Source: Rickettsiales bacterium (lineage in GTDB: Bacteria > Pseudomonadota > Alphaproteobacteria > Rickettsiales > SXRF01). Taken from it: a stretch of 64,000 nt of DNA. This document shows, one piece after another, positions 42,163 through 50,193 of the stretch. The stretch spans positions 1,550,001-1,614,000 of the forward strand of contig JAWKXN010000001.1 of NCBI GenBank assembly GCA_041396965.1. Direction: 5' to 3'. Each line of letters opens with the position of its first letter. The first letter of the stretch is position 1. Position numbers and translations under genes: made by a program. The notes under the pieces are model-generated. The model had not been told where the DNA came from. It saw only the letters and a program-made list of their open reading frames with translations, and made no database searches.

Positions 42163-43464
42163 TCACCGTTCCATACTCGGCGCACGAGCATTGTCACGCG
42201 TGGTAGCTTTCCGTTGTTCCATAAATTCCTGTTTGCGACGTTCTTCTTCAGATTGCGCTCTTATCTCTTCAAAGCGCTTAGTATCACCTTGTAGTTCTTG
42301 CTTTTCCTGCTCTAACCGCTGTTGCACCTGCTTACGATTTTCTATGAAACGCTCACGGTCAGCCTGTTGCTTGGCGAGCAAATCATCTTTTTGTTGCCTG
42401 TCACGCGTTGCGGCTTGTTGGCGTTCTTGTTCGTTTTGTTCCAACGTCTTTTTGCGTTTACCTATTATATAATCAACCAGCCCCCACAAACCATGACGGA
42501 TACGCGCTTGCCGTTCAGTTTCTTCTCGTTGTTGGCGTTGCTGTATAGTCTGCGCCAATGCCTCAGCCTTAGCTTGCTGTTGTGTTTCCAGTGTTTTGTG
42601 TTGCTCTTCGGTTTTACGGGCTTTTTCTTGACTTTCACGTTCCACCTTCTGCTGGAAATTCTGCATTTTTTGCAACATTTCCTGTGCAAATTCAGCTTTA
42701 CTAACCGCTACAGATGGTAATGCTTTAGCATCACCCAAACGTTCTTTAATCTGTTTAGGCTTAATGTCACACCATTTAGATAGGGAATAGACTTCACCGT
42801 TATGGTCAATAGCAACAAAGCCACGCCTATCCCCACGCGCTAGCTTATAGCCTCTTTCCTGTAAAGCATGGGTAAAGGCTGCTTTGCTATCCGAAATTGC
42901 CCACGCATCCTGAAACTGCGTTTTTACATCACGCGCATCTTTGCCGATCCGTTTTGCTTGTTGCCATTCGGCAAGCGTGAAATTGCGTGGGTCGCGCTCC
43001 TCAGAATTGACCAGTCCACGCGGCATTTTCCAACCATGCTCTATATAAAGCTCGCGTGATAATTCCTTCAGCTTGTTCTTGCTGTAGGAAAGTTGCACCG
43101 CCCGCATTTCCTCGCTATCAATACGCGACCACACTGCATGGCAATGACGGCGACCTTCTTTCTCATGAAAGACGATAGCGCGTGGTTGTCCGATCAAACC
43201 AAGTTTTTCTTCAACCTGTCCAATAGCACTTTCAAAGTCTTTATTACTGACTTCTGTTTCTTTCGGTGGATTGAGCGAAAGAGAAAATAAATGCTGTTTG
43301 CACTTGGTGGCACGGCTCATGGCGTAGCTTTCATTGAACGCCCCCATGAGCGTGTCCGAGCAGAAACCTCGTATCTCATGCACTTCAACACGCTCATTTT
43401 CCTGCTTCATAAGATGTAAGGCTAAATCTTTAGCATTACCACGCTGATTGCCAACCAAGATCAT
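42163..43464 (-). CDS. Relaxase (MobA/VirD2-type)
   Basis: The 433-residue protein nicks DNA at oriT and leads transfer. The N-terminal relaxase domain has the three-histidine motif His100, His107, His109 (FHEKEGRRHCHAVW) and a likely catalytic Tyr in NESYAMSR. The C-terminal 170 residues are a Gln/Glu/Arg-rich coiled coil, common in relaxases of small alphaproteobacterial elements. It is followed on the same strand by no other gene and preceded by the MobC-like gene three bases upstream. Confidence 0.9.
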   Translation of the reverse strand: MILVGNQRGNAKDLALHLMKQENERVEVHEIRGFCSDTLMGAFNESYAMSRATKCKQHLFSLSLNPPKETEVSNKDFESAIGQVEEKLGLIGQPRAIVFHEKEGRRHCHAVWSRIDSEEMRAVQLSYSKNKLKELSRELYIEHGWKMPRGLVNSEERDPRNFTLAEWQQAKRIGKDARDVKTQFQDAWAISDSKAAFTHALQERGYKLARGDRRGFVAIDHNGEVYSLSKWCDIKPKQIKERLGDAKALPSVAVSKAEFAQEMLQKMQNFQQKVERESQEKARKTEEQHKTLETQQQAKAEALAQTIQQRQQREETERQARIRHGLWGLVDYIIGKRKKTLEQNEQERQQAATRDRQQKDDLLAKQQADRERFIENRKQVQQRLEQEKQELQGDTKRFEEIRAQSEEERRKQEFMEQRKATTRDNARAPSMER

Positions 43465-43467
43465 GTT

Positions 43468-43905
43468 CTATTCCTCAGCCTTTATCCCAAGAGCGGTAAT
43501 CAGGTGATAACGGATAAGCCGAATATCAGAGCAAGCGTGCATAATTTCCTGCTGCACATCGGCTGGCACATCGGCACTGCCTTGTTCCAACGCATCCAGA
43601 AAATCTGTGAGCTTGGTAAGCATATTCATCTTACCAAGCATCCCAAGTGCCATAGCCAGTTTTCTACTATCCTCAATAGGTGAGCGGCGGCGCGGTGTTT
43701 TCTTGCCGCTGAATATCACAGCCTTGATATAGGCACTGAGAGCTTGCCCCGCCGCCATATTTTCCAACCACACACGTTCTTTATCAGTCAGACGGATAGA
43801 AAGCGGAGGAGTACGCTTCTTTCTTGTCTTCTTTTTGGGAAGGGCAGCACCCGCATTAAAATCGGCATTAAGCGAAACATCAGTATGAATTGAAGAACCA
43901 ATCAT
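43468..43905 (-). CDS. MobC-like relaxosome accessory protein
   Basis: The 145-residue protein has a ribbon-helix-helix-type core (PPLSIRLTDKERVWLENMAAGQALSAYIKAVIF) and a helical C-terminal domain (AMALGMLGKMNMLTKLTDFLD). MobC proteins bind oriT and help the relaxase open the DNA. The stop precedes the relaxase start by three bases and the start overlaps a tiny upstream frame by four bases (ATGA). Confidence 0.85.
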   Translation of the reverse strand: MIGSSIHTDVSLNADFNAGAALPKKKTRKKRTPPLSIRLTDKERVWLENMAAGQALSAYIKAVIFSGKKTPRRRSPIEDSRKLAMALGMLGKMNMLTKLTDFLDALEQGSADVPADVQQEIMHACSDIRLIRYHLITALGIKAEE

Positions 43906-44030
43906 AGGCTTGGCTCCTCAAGGTCATAATTAATGTAAGAAAGTTGTTTATTCCAATCTTCTAGGGTATCAAAAAGGTCATCGTGCGCATTTGAAGAATC
44001 CTCTTCTTGGTGCGCCATATTTTTGCTCAT
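43902..44030 (-). CDS. 42-residue acidic peptide coupled to mobC
   Basis: The frame starts at ATG 44030 and reads MSKNMAHQEEDSSNAHDDLF then DTLEDWNKQLSYINYDLEEPSL; its TGA overlaps the mobC ATG. Codon use and composition look protein-coding. Its strong acidity and coupling to mobC suggest a regulator or relaxosome helper. Confidence 0.5.
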   Translation of the reverse strand: MSKNMAHQEEDSSNAHDDLFDTLEDWNKQLSYINYDLEEPSL

Positions 44031-44218
44031 AAAAATACTGGAAAATCAATACTGTATAGCAAGAAAATATTTTTTATAAAGTTAATAAATTTCCGATAAT
44101 TCTAGTATTTTTTCTGTATTTTTCTCCGAATCTTTGGAAATTCTGTCAAAGTATTTTTAGAGCAAACTACATAAAATATTTATGTATTTTTCTGACGTGT
44201 GAAAGCTCTTTAATTGTC

Positions 44219-44247
44219 CAAACCTTCGGAGTAGTTGCGAAGGTTTG
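44219..44247. other. Candidate oriT hairpin (or element end)
   Basis: CAAACCTTCG (44219-44228) and CGAAGGTTTG (44238-44247) are perfect inverted copies around nine bases. The site is 190 bases upstream of the mobC-relaxase operon and beside a very AT-rich stretch, the usual position and look of an oriT. It is the last structured sequence before the pentapeptide gene, so it could also mark the element end. Confidence 0.45.
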
Positions 44248-44267
44248 CAAACAATTACATCCCAGCA

Positions 44268-45857
44268 CTATAACTTAAATCTATTTCTTAGCCCCAAACC
44301 GAATAAAAATAACAGAACAAACGCAAGTATACTCTGGAAAAAAGTGAAAAGCGAAAGTAATCCCCCTAAATCATATTCTGAAAATAGAACTTCACTAGCC
44401 TCATTCATTACATTACGACCTATAGGAACAAATGGAAGCATCTGTGAGGCAGAAAACACCATTGCTACACCTAGATAGTAATACCATAAATCCCATGTCA
44501 TCCCAGACAAACAAAAATATACTAAACTAAAAGCCAACCAAACAAAAATTATCCACCAAAAAGGCTTTGCTATGCTGCGTCCATAATTACTCAACAAATC
44601 ATACCAGAATTCTAGGTTGAACCAAAAGAAACAGCGATGTTTGCACGCCGCGCGCATTTCCATAGCGTGAAAATCAAGAGCCTTGTCATGATCTTTATTT
44701 GCTCCAGCTAGCTCTTTTAATCGTCTGGCACGGGCAACATCTTCTTTATCTACAGCAATTTTCCTTCTAGTCCAATAGCCGTTAGGAAAGAACCTGCCCA
44801 ACCAGCCGAGCGGCTTACCATCTTCTAGCTGTAACTCGCATCTAAGACCGCTTAAATCAACATGATTAGTTGTCTTGGTACCAGTAAGGTCAACTATACA
44901 ACCAAATTTTTCCTCAGAAGAAATATCAAAGACAGAATTAAAAGCGGCGTATTTGAAACTAAATTTTTTAACTTTATCCACACCGATAAGATTAGTAAAT
45001 ACAGCGTCGTCAGAAAATTTACTAGAATAAAAACTTACATCACTATTGGCAAATCTTGCGTTATTAAAATTTATAAAGCCATTGAACTGCGCTTCATCAA
45101 AGACCACTTTACCATCACCGAATTTAGTGTTATAAAAATCTACATCAGGAAACTCTGCCTTGAAAAAAATTGCGTTATCTTCAAATTGCGCACATTGAAA
45201 TTGTGCAGAACCTTTGAATCTAGTATTGGTAAAATCTACCTTTTCAAACCGTGTATTATGAAATGCTACTTTATTACCACTAAATCGTACACCTTGAAAA
45301 TTTGAATAACCTTTGAATTGTGCCTCCAAAAAACTCACTTCACCATCATAAAATTGGGTGTCGCAAAAATATGCATCAATAAACTTTGTCTTAAAAAAAT
45401 CAGCTTTCCTACCAAACTTTGAATATTCAAATCTAATATATCCACAAAACTCCGCTTCAGAAAAATTTACATTTGCGTGAAAGCTAGTTTCACAAAACGT
45501 TGTATTGTTATGAAATTTAGCATTGCAAAAATGTACATCACTATAAAACTGTACTCCACAAAAACCTGCATGTCCGCTAAACTCGGCTTCATTAAATATT
45601 ACTCTACCCAAAAATTTAGATCCGCTGAAGATAGCTGTAGCTTCAGTAAATTTAATACCTCTAAAATTTATTTCACCTTCTGGGAAGTTCATCCCATCGA
45701 GGGATATATTATTGGCAACAAAATCAATACCTCTAAAATCTATATGAACTGCCCTATTCTTTGCTACCCAATCATTCCACTTATCTTTTCCATTTTTCAA
45801 TAATTTAAGTAGCTCATCACCAGATAAAATTACTGCTTTACTCTCTCCACTAGACAT
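44268..45857 (-). CDS. Pentapeptide-repeat membrane protein
   Basis: This is a 529-residue protein. Residues about 45-310 are a right-handed pentapeptide-repeat run of the A(D/N/S)F type (for example VIFNEAEFSGHAGFCGVQFYSDVHFCNAKF). A linker rich in Arg/Lys follows, then two or more membrane helices at the C-terminus (WWIIFVWLAFSLVYFCLSG and LLSLFTFFQSILAFVLLFLFGLGL). This matches a group of pentapeptide proteins with C-terminal ion-channel-like helices. The role is unknown. It may be the first chromosomal gene after the element or the element's last cargo gene. Confidence 0.8.
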   Translation of the reverse strand: MSSGESKAVILSGDELLKLLKNGKDKWNDWVAKNRAVHIDFRGIDFVANNISLDGMNFPEGEINFRGIKFTEATAIFSGSKFLGRVIFNEAEFSGHAGFCGVQFYSDVHFCNAKFHNNTTFCETSFHANVNFSEAEFCGYIRFEYSKFGRKADFFKTKFIDAYFCDTQFYDGEVSFLEAQFKGYSNFQGVRFSGNKVAFHNTRFEKVDFTNTRFKGSAQFQCAQFEDNAIFFKAEFPDVDFYNTKFGDGKVVFDEAQFNGFINFNNARFANSDVSFYSSKFSDDAVFTNLIGVDKVKKFSFKYAAFNSVFDISSEEKFGCIVDLTGTKTTNHVDLSGLRCELQLEDGKPLGWLGRFFPNGYWTRRKIAVDKEDVARARRLKELAGANKDHDKALDFHAMEMRAACKHRCFFWFNLEFWYDLLSNYGRSIAKPFWWIIFVWLAFSLVYFCLSGMTWDLWYYYLGVAMVFSASQMLPFVPIGRNVMNEASEVLFSEYDLGGLLSLFTFFQSILAFVLLFLFGLGLRNRFKL

Positions 45858-45928
45858 TAGTTAACCTTAGATAACAATTATTTTTATTGTCATCATAGAT
45901 TATAACATTAAGCTATAACTCACAAGGC

Positions 45929-46873
45929 TTAGTCACCTTTTACCAAACACTCTCTCAAGCGGTTAGCTATATTCTCTAATAGCTTAAGATACATATCCTC
46001 ACCTACCGCCATGTCCGCCCCAATTGGGTCAATCTCAACTACTTTTATATCCATCCCCTCAACCACTGTCCCGATCAAACGGTCAGAAAATTGTGGCTCA
46101 CGCAAAATACATTTTGTATTTGCTTTACGAATTTTATCACGAATTTCTTTAATACGCTTTGGTGACGATAATTCATGCGGCTCAAACGTAATCGCCCCTA
46201 CCCCATTCAAACCATAGAATTTCTCAAAATATTGATAAGCGTCATGCGACACAATAAAAGCCTTATCATTAAAACTCGAAACCTCTTCTTTAATTTTCTG
46301 GTCAATATTGTTTATTTTTTTGATATATCTCTTGGAGTTTTCCTCATAAACCGCTCTATTCTTGGGATATAGCTTACCTAACTCCCTAGCCACATAGTTG
46401 ACTATAAGCCGCCCATTCTCCGGTGAAAGCCAAACATGTGTATCATATTGTTTATGAGTTTCCTCATGATTATGTTCGTATAAATGCCAGTCCCATAATC
46501 CACCCTTACGCACCGGTAGCAATTTTAGCCCTGAGTCATCACTAACAGAAAATCTTTTCACTTTTATTGGTATAGCCCGCGATATATCGGTCATGAATGT
46601 CTCAAAATTCTTATCAACATAAAAAATAACATCCGCCCCTCTTATGAGTTTCATCTGTGATGGTTTGAGCTGAAAATCATGTGGGGAATTACTCTCATCT
46701 AACAAAAGCCTCACCTTAGCTTTATCACCCACTACAGCGGATACTAATGAATGCAGAGGCTTGATGGTCACAACAATGTCCCCACCATCACATTGCTCGC
46801 CTGCCACCGCACCTAGCAAATAACAATTTGATATTAAATAAAAAAATAGTATATATATAGATCTTCTCATCAT
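45929..46873 (-). CDS. znuA: Zinc ABC transporter substrate-binding protein
   Basis: ZnuA captures zinc in the periplasm for ZnuBC. The protein of about 314 residues has a signal peptide (IYILFFYLISNCYLLGAVAG), a metal-binding His in VVTIKPLHSLVSAV, a His-rich loop WDWHLYEHNHEETHK and the later ligands in FIVSHDAYQYFEKFYG. The ATG at 46873 is preferred over the GTG at 46876. It is divergent from zur-znuC-znuB, with a Zur operator between. Confidence 0.93.
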   Translation of the reverse strand: MMRRSIYILFFYLISNCYLLGAVAGEQCDGGDIVVTIKPLHSLVSAVVGDKAKVRLLLDESNSPHDFQLKPSQMKLIRGADVIFYVDKNFETFMTDISRAIPIKVKRFSVSDDSGLKLLPVRKGGLWDWHLYEHNHEETHKQYDTHVWLSPENGRLIVNYVARELGKLYPKNRAVYEENSKRYIKKINNIDQKIKEEVSSFNDKAFIVSHDAYQYFEKFYGLNGVGAITFEPHELSSPKRIKEIRDKIRKANTKCILREPQFSDRLIGTVVEGMDIKVVEIDPIGADMAVGEDMYLKLLENIANRLRECLVKGD

Positions 46874-46910
46874 CACGTCACTTTTATATTTATCTCTTGC
46901 GTAATTAATA

Positions 46911-46926
46911 TTATGTTATAACATAA
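46911..46926. promoter_or_regulatory. Zur box between znuA and zur
   Basis: TTATGTTATAACATAA (46911-46926) is a perfect 16-base palindrome. It matches the TGTTATAACAT core of proteobacterial Zur operators. It lies in the 112-base divergent region, so zinc-bound Zur would shut off both the transporter genes and itself. Confidence 0.85.
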
Positions 46927-46988
46927 CACTATGTGACATAACTAGATAGTATAGTCACGAGAAATTTTAATCCATCAAATTAATAAAA

Positions 46989-47453
46989 ATGTATAATTGC
47001 GATAACCATAGAATATGCGTAAACGAAGCGATACAAAAAGCAAAACAGCTTTGCGACGAAGGCGGACTTCGTTTTACCGAGTTGCGACAAAAAACTTTGG
47101 AAATTATCTGGACAAGCCATAGACCAGCCAAAGCGTATGATATACTTGATAGGCTAAAAACTAATGACAGTTCGGCGAAACCTCCCACCGTATATCGCGC
47201 CCTTGACTTTCTTATTGAGAATGGTCTCATCCATAAATTAAACAGCCTAAACGCCTATATTGGCTGTTCACACCCTCTTGAGTCACATGAATGTTATTTT
47301 CTCATCTGTGATAAATGCCAAGATGTTATGGAATGCTGCGATAATCGCCTAACCGGAGTTATCACCGACACGACCAACAAAAAACAATTCTCCCCTAAAC
47401 AAATAACTCTGGAAATTTCTGGAAAATGCAAAGAATGTAATAAACAGAAATAA
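46989..47453 (+). CDS. zur: Zinc uptake regulator, Fur family
   Basis: This 154-residue repressor senses zinc. It has the winged helix (AYDILDRLKTNDSSAKPPTVYRALDFLIENGLIH) and the structural zinc cysteines CDKC and CKEC, plus HPLESHECYF with regulatory ligands. It differs from the Fur at 14092 by keeping both CxxC pairs. It begins the zur-znuC-znuB operon. Confidence 0.93.
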   Translation: MYNCDNHRICVNEAIQKAKQLCDEGGLRFTELRQKTLEIIWTSHRPAKAYDILDRLKTNDSSAKPPTVYRALDFLIENGLIHKLNSLNAYIGCSHPLESHECYFLICDKCQDVMECCDNRLTGVITDTTNKKQFSPKQITLEISGKCKECNKQK

Positions 47454-47457
47454 AAAT

Positions 47458-48186
47458 ATGACCAAATTAATCCAAGCGAGAAATATAAGCGTTATAAGGC
47501 AGGAAAAGCATATTCTAAAAAACGTATCTCTATCAGTTAACGCACAAGATTTCATAACTATTATTGGTCCAAATGGGGCTGGAAAATCCATGTTACTCAA
47601 ATGTCTTATGGATTTTTACAAACCAGATACTGGAACAATCATCAGAAAGAAAGGCTTAAAGTTAGGCTATGTACCACAACGTATTATTCCAGATAGCACT
47701 ATCCCGATTACTGTCCATAATTTTCTGAAATTACATAAAAAATACAGTTCAGAGATATTTGAAAGAACAGTACAAGATACTTCTACTGAGCATTTATTAA
47801 AAAAACAACTATCTGTATTGTCAGGTGGAGAGCTACAACGTGTTTTATTAGCGCGTGGTTTACTTGGCAATCCTGAATTACTCATACTTGATGAGCCAGC
47901 ACAAAATCTTGATATTTCTGGACAAATTGCTTTCTATAAGCTGCTAGAGAAAATCTATAAGGAAAATCCTATAAGTATTTTAATGGTATCGCATGATCTA
48001 CATATGGTCATGGCATCAACCAAACAAGTAGTTTGCCTATTTCATCATATATGCTGTTCTGGCGCGCCTCACATAGTTACAAAAGACCCTGAGTTTATTT
48101 CATTATTTGGCAATGACATGGCGAATATGATGGCAGTTTACCAACATAGCCACAACCATAATCACCGCGAGGAATACAATGCTTGA
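47458..48186 (+). CDS. znuC: Zinc ABC transporter ATP-binding protein
   Basis: The 242-residue ATPase has Walker A IIGPNGAGKSMLLK, signature LSGGELQR, Walker B LLILDEPAQNLD and the switch His in MVSHDLH. The terminal His-rich tail (YQHSHNHNHREE) is typical of ZnuC. It starts five bases after zur and overlaps znuB by eight bases. Confidence 0.94.
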   Translation: MTKLIQARNISVIRQEKHILKNVSLSVNAQDFITIIGPNGAGKSMLLKCLMDFYKPDTGTIIRKKGLKLGYVPQRIIPDSTIPITVHNFLKLHKKYSSEIFERTVQDTSTEHLLKKQLSVLSGGELQRVLLARGLLGNPELLILDEPAQNLDISGQIAFYKLLEKIYKENPISILMVSHDLHMVMASTKQVVCLFHHICCSGAPHIVTKDPEFISLFGNDMANMMAVYQHSHNHNHREEYNA

Positions 48187-48982
48187 GCCGTTCATAATGC
48201 GCGCGATAATAGCTGGTGTTGGCATAGCTATAATAGCTGGAGTTATCGGCTGTTTCGTTGTCTGGCGGCGGATGGCTTATTTTGGCGATTCACTAGCGCA
48301 CAGCGCTTTACTTGGTGTAGCGCTCGGCTTGGCCACCGGTATAAATGCTAATATTGGAACTATAATAATATGTTCTATATTCGCGCTTCTACTACTATTT
48401 CTTCAACAGAAAAAAATAATGGCGACCGACACATTACTTGGGATACTCGCGCACTCAGCGCTTTCTATCGGCATGGTGACCATTAGCATAATTGGACATA
48501 AAATAAATCTTCATTCCTACCTATTTGGCGACATTCTAACAGTCACCTCACAGGAAATATGGCTGATATATGGCGGTGGAATAGTAGTGATGGCTATTTT
48601 ACTGATGAATTGGTCATCTATGGTGTTGATGACTATTAATGAGGATCTAGCGAAAGCTGAGAATATCCGTACCTTTACAGTAAATATTTTACTAATGTTT
48701 ATAATGACGATTGTAGTCGCTATCTCAATACGTGTGGTTGGTATATTACTTATTACGTCAATGTTGATTATCCCAGCCGCAAGTGCCCGTCATATGGCAA
48801 GATCTCCTGAATCTATGGCTATAATCTCCGCGTTGCTTGGAGTTATATCTGTCGTTGGGGGAATGAGCTTCTCAATACAGTTTGATACCCCATCGGCTCC
48901 CTCAATAGTAGCCACCTCCGCCGCCATATTTATCATACTATTACCATGCACTGCTTTTATTACAGGAAAAAAACAGCAATAA
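48179..48982 (+). CDS. znuB: Zinc ABC transporter permease
   Basis: This is a 267-residue inner-membrane permease of the ABC-3 family. It has seven or eight predicted spans and the conserved YFGDSLAHSALLGVALG segment and the ATPase-contacting loop with LLITSMLIIPAASARHMA. It completes the ZnuABC importer. Confidence 0.94.
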   Translation: MLEPFIMRAIIAGVGIAIIAGVIGCFVVWRRMAYFGDSLAHSALLGVALGLATGINANIGTIIICSIFALLLLFLQQKKIMATDTLLGILAHSALSIGMVTISIIGHKINLHSYLFGDILTVTSQEIWLIYGGGIVVMAILLMNWSSMVLMTINEDLAKAENIRTFTVNILLMFIMTIVVAISIRVVGILLITSMLIIPAASARHMARSPESMAIISALLGVISVVGGMSFSIQFDTPSAPSIVATSAAIFIILLPCTAFITGKKQQ

Positions 48983-49012
48983 TAAATAACTATTCCTTTG
49001 TCACCAGTATCT

Positions 49013-50191
49013 CTACAAACACCCATATGTAGTAAGCGTTAAATCATCAGTAATGTTATCAAAACATTTTTCCTTAAAATCATCAAGTATACCAGAGAAA
49101 GCTTTTCTTCCCTCTCCTTGTTTGATATATTTACAAAATAAATCAGCCCAATACTCAACCTCTATAAAATTACCATCCTTATCACCTGTCTCTACGAGTG
49201 AGTCACTATAAAGCATTAAGCAATCTCCAGAATCAAAATCTACTTCTTTCATTTGCCAAGATGTTCTATCAATCGCTCCAAGCAACGTTCCCGTACTTTC
49301 AAGCAACTCATACGAACCTTTGTTTTTATTAAACAATATAGCGGAAGGAGAAGCTGCTGAAGCATATGATAATTTGTTATTTTTCTTATCAATTATCCCG
49401 TAAAACATGGTTGCGAATTGCCCAGATGGTAACAATGGAGAAAGTATAGCGTTGATATGAGTCAAATAAGCGCTTGGAATATACGCGGTATCAATAGCTG
49501 ACTGCATGATAGCATGCAGCCTAAAAACATTAAGAGCGGCATTTACACCATGTCCTGAGAAATCCACATTATAAAACGCCAGCTTATCACTTGACATACT
49601 CTTTACACCCCAAAAATCACCTCCCAATTCCGAGCATGGCCTATAATAGCTACAAATTCGCATATTATAATTCTCTTCTATTTCTTTTATATTATTCTCA
49701 TCTGGAATAAGAATTTTATGTGTCTCCTTAGCCATATTTATTTCTTTACTAATCCGTTCATTAAACTCTAACAAACGTCTTGTCATTAAACTCCGCTCCA
49801 GATGCACTACAACACGCGCGGTAATCTCATGAGGATCTACTGGTTTTGTTAGGTAATCAGTTGCTCCCGCCTCAAAAAATCTTGCCCGATCAGCAATACC
49901 ATCTAACGCTGTTTGAAATACAATAGGGACATTACTAATTCTACGGTCATCACTATTTCTTATTCGCTTGCAGCACTCAACACCATCCATCTCCGGCATT
50001 ACAACATCCATTATTATTATATCAGGAAGTAACTCATTTGCTTTTTCTAGCCCTTCTTTTCCATCCTCAGCTTCATGAATATTAGTAAATCCTTGTTTTT
50101 TGAATATTTCTTTAAGTACAGCCCTACCTAAAAAATCATCCTCCACTATTAACACACAACAATCAGAAATTTCTTTTTTTACAATATTCAT
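49013..50191 (-). CDS. Response regulator with PP2C-type phosphatase output (RsbU-like)
   Basis: The 392-residue protein has an N-terminal receiver (about 13-130; phosphorylated Asp in IIIMDVVMPEMDG; Lys in YLTKPVD). After a short helical linker it has a SpoIIE/PP2C serine phosphatase (about 190-390; ELGGDFWGV and FYNVDFSGHGVNAAL metal sites, DSGDCLMLYSDSLVE). Such proteins control partner-switching modules of the general stress response. It is last of three genes with the hybrid kinase, separated by two bases. Confidence 0.92.
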   Translation of the reverse strand: MNIVKKEISDCCVLIVEDDFLGRAVLKEIFKKQGFTNIHEAEDGKEGLEKANELLPDIIIMDVVMPEMDGVECCKRIRNSDDRRISNVPIVFQTALDGIADRARFFEAGATDYLTKPVDPHEITARVVVHLERSLMTRRLLEFNERISKEINMAKETHKILIPDENNIKEIEENYNMRICSYYRPCSELGGDFWGVKSMSSDKLAFYNVDFSGHGVNAALNVFRLHAIMQSAIDTAYIPSAYLTHINAILSPLLPSGQFATMFYGIIDKKNNKLSYASAASPSAILFNKNKGSYELLESTGTLLGAIDRTSWQMKEVDFDSGDCLMLYSDSLVETGDKDGNFIEVEYWADLFCKYIKQGEGRKAFSGILDDFKEKCFDNITDDLTLTTYGCL

Positions 50192-50193
50192 AT

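Larger units (their letters stand above)
22829..44260. mobile_element. Integrative mobilizable element at tRNA-Arg carrying a defence cargo
   Basis: The left end is at the tRNA-Arg 3' half. The element carries a large serine recombinase, a T4CP-type coupling protein, a relaxase with a MobC-like partner, several conserved small genes, and cargo including a caspase/TIR-like pair, AbiE, an ABC-3C set and ArdA. No VirB4, VirB6, VirB8-10 or pilus genes appear, so it is mobilizable rather than self-conjugating. The right end is set at the hairpin beyond mobC, before the pentapeptide-repeat gene. No tRNA-derived duplicate was found there, so this boundary is a guess within about 44.05-45.9 kb. Confidence 0.6.

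Noticed and set aside
44031..45928. Right attachment site as a duplicate of the tRNA-Arg 3' end
   Set aside because: I looked for a copy of the T-arm/acceptor segment in this stretch and saw none, so no attR is annotated.
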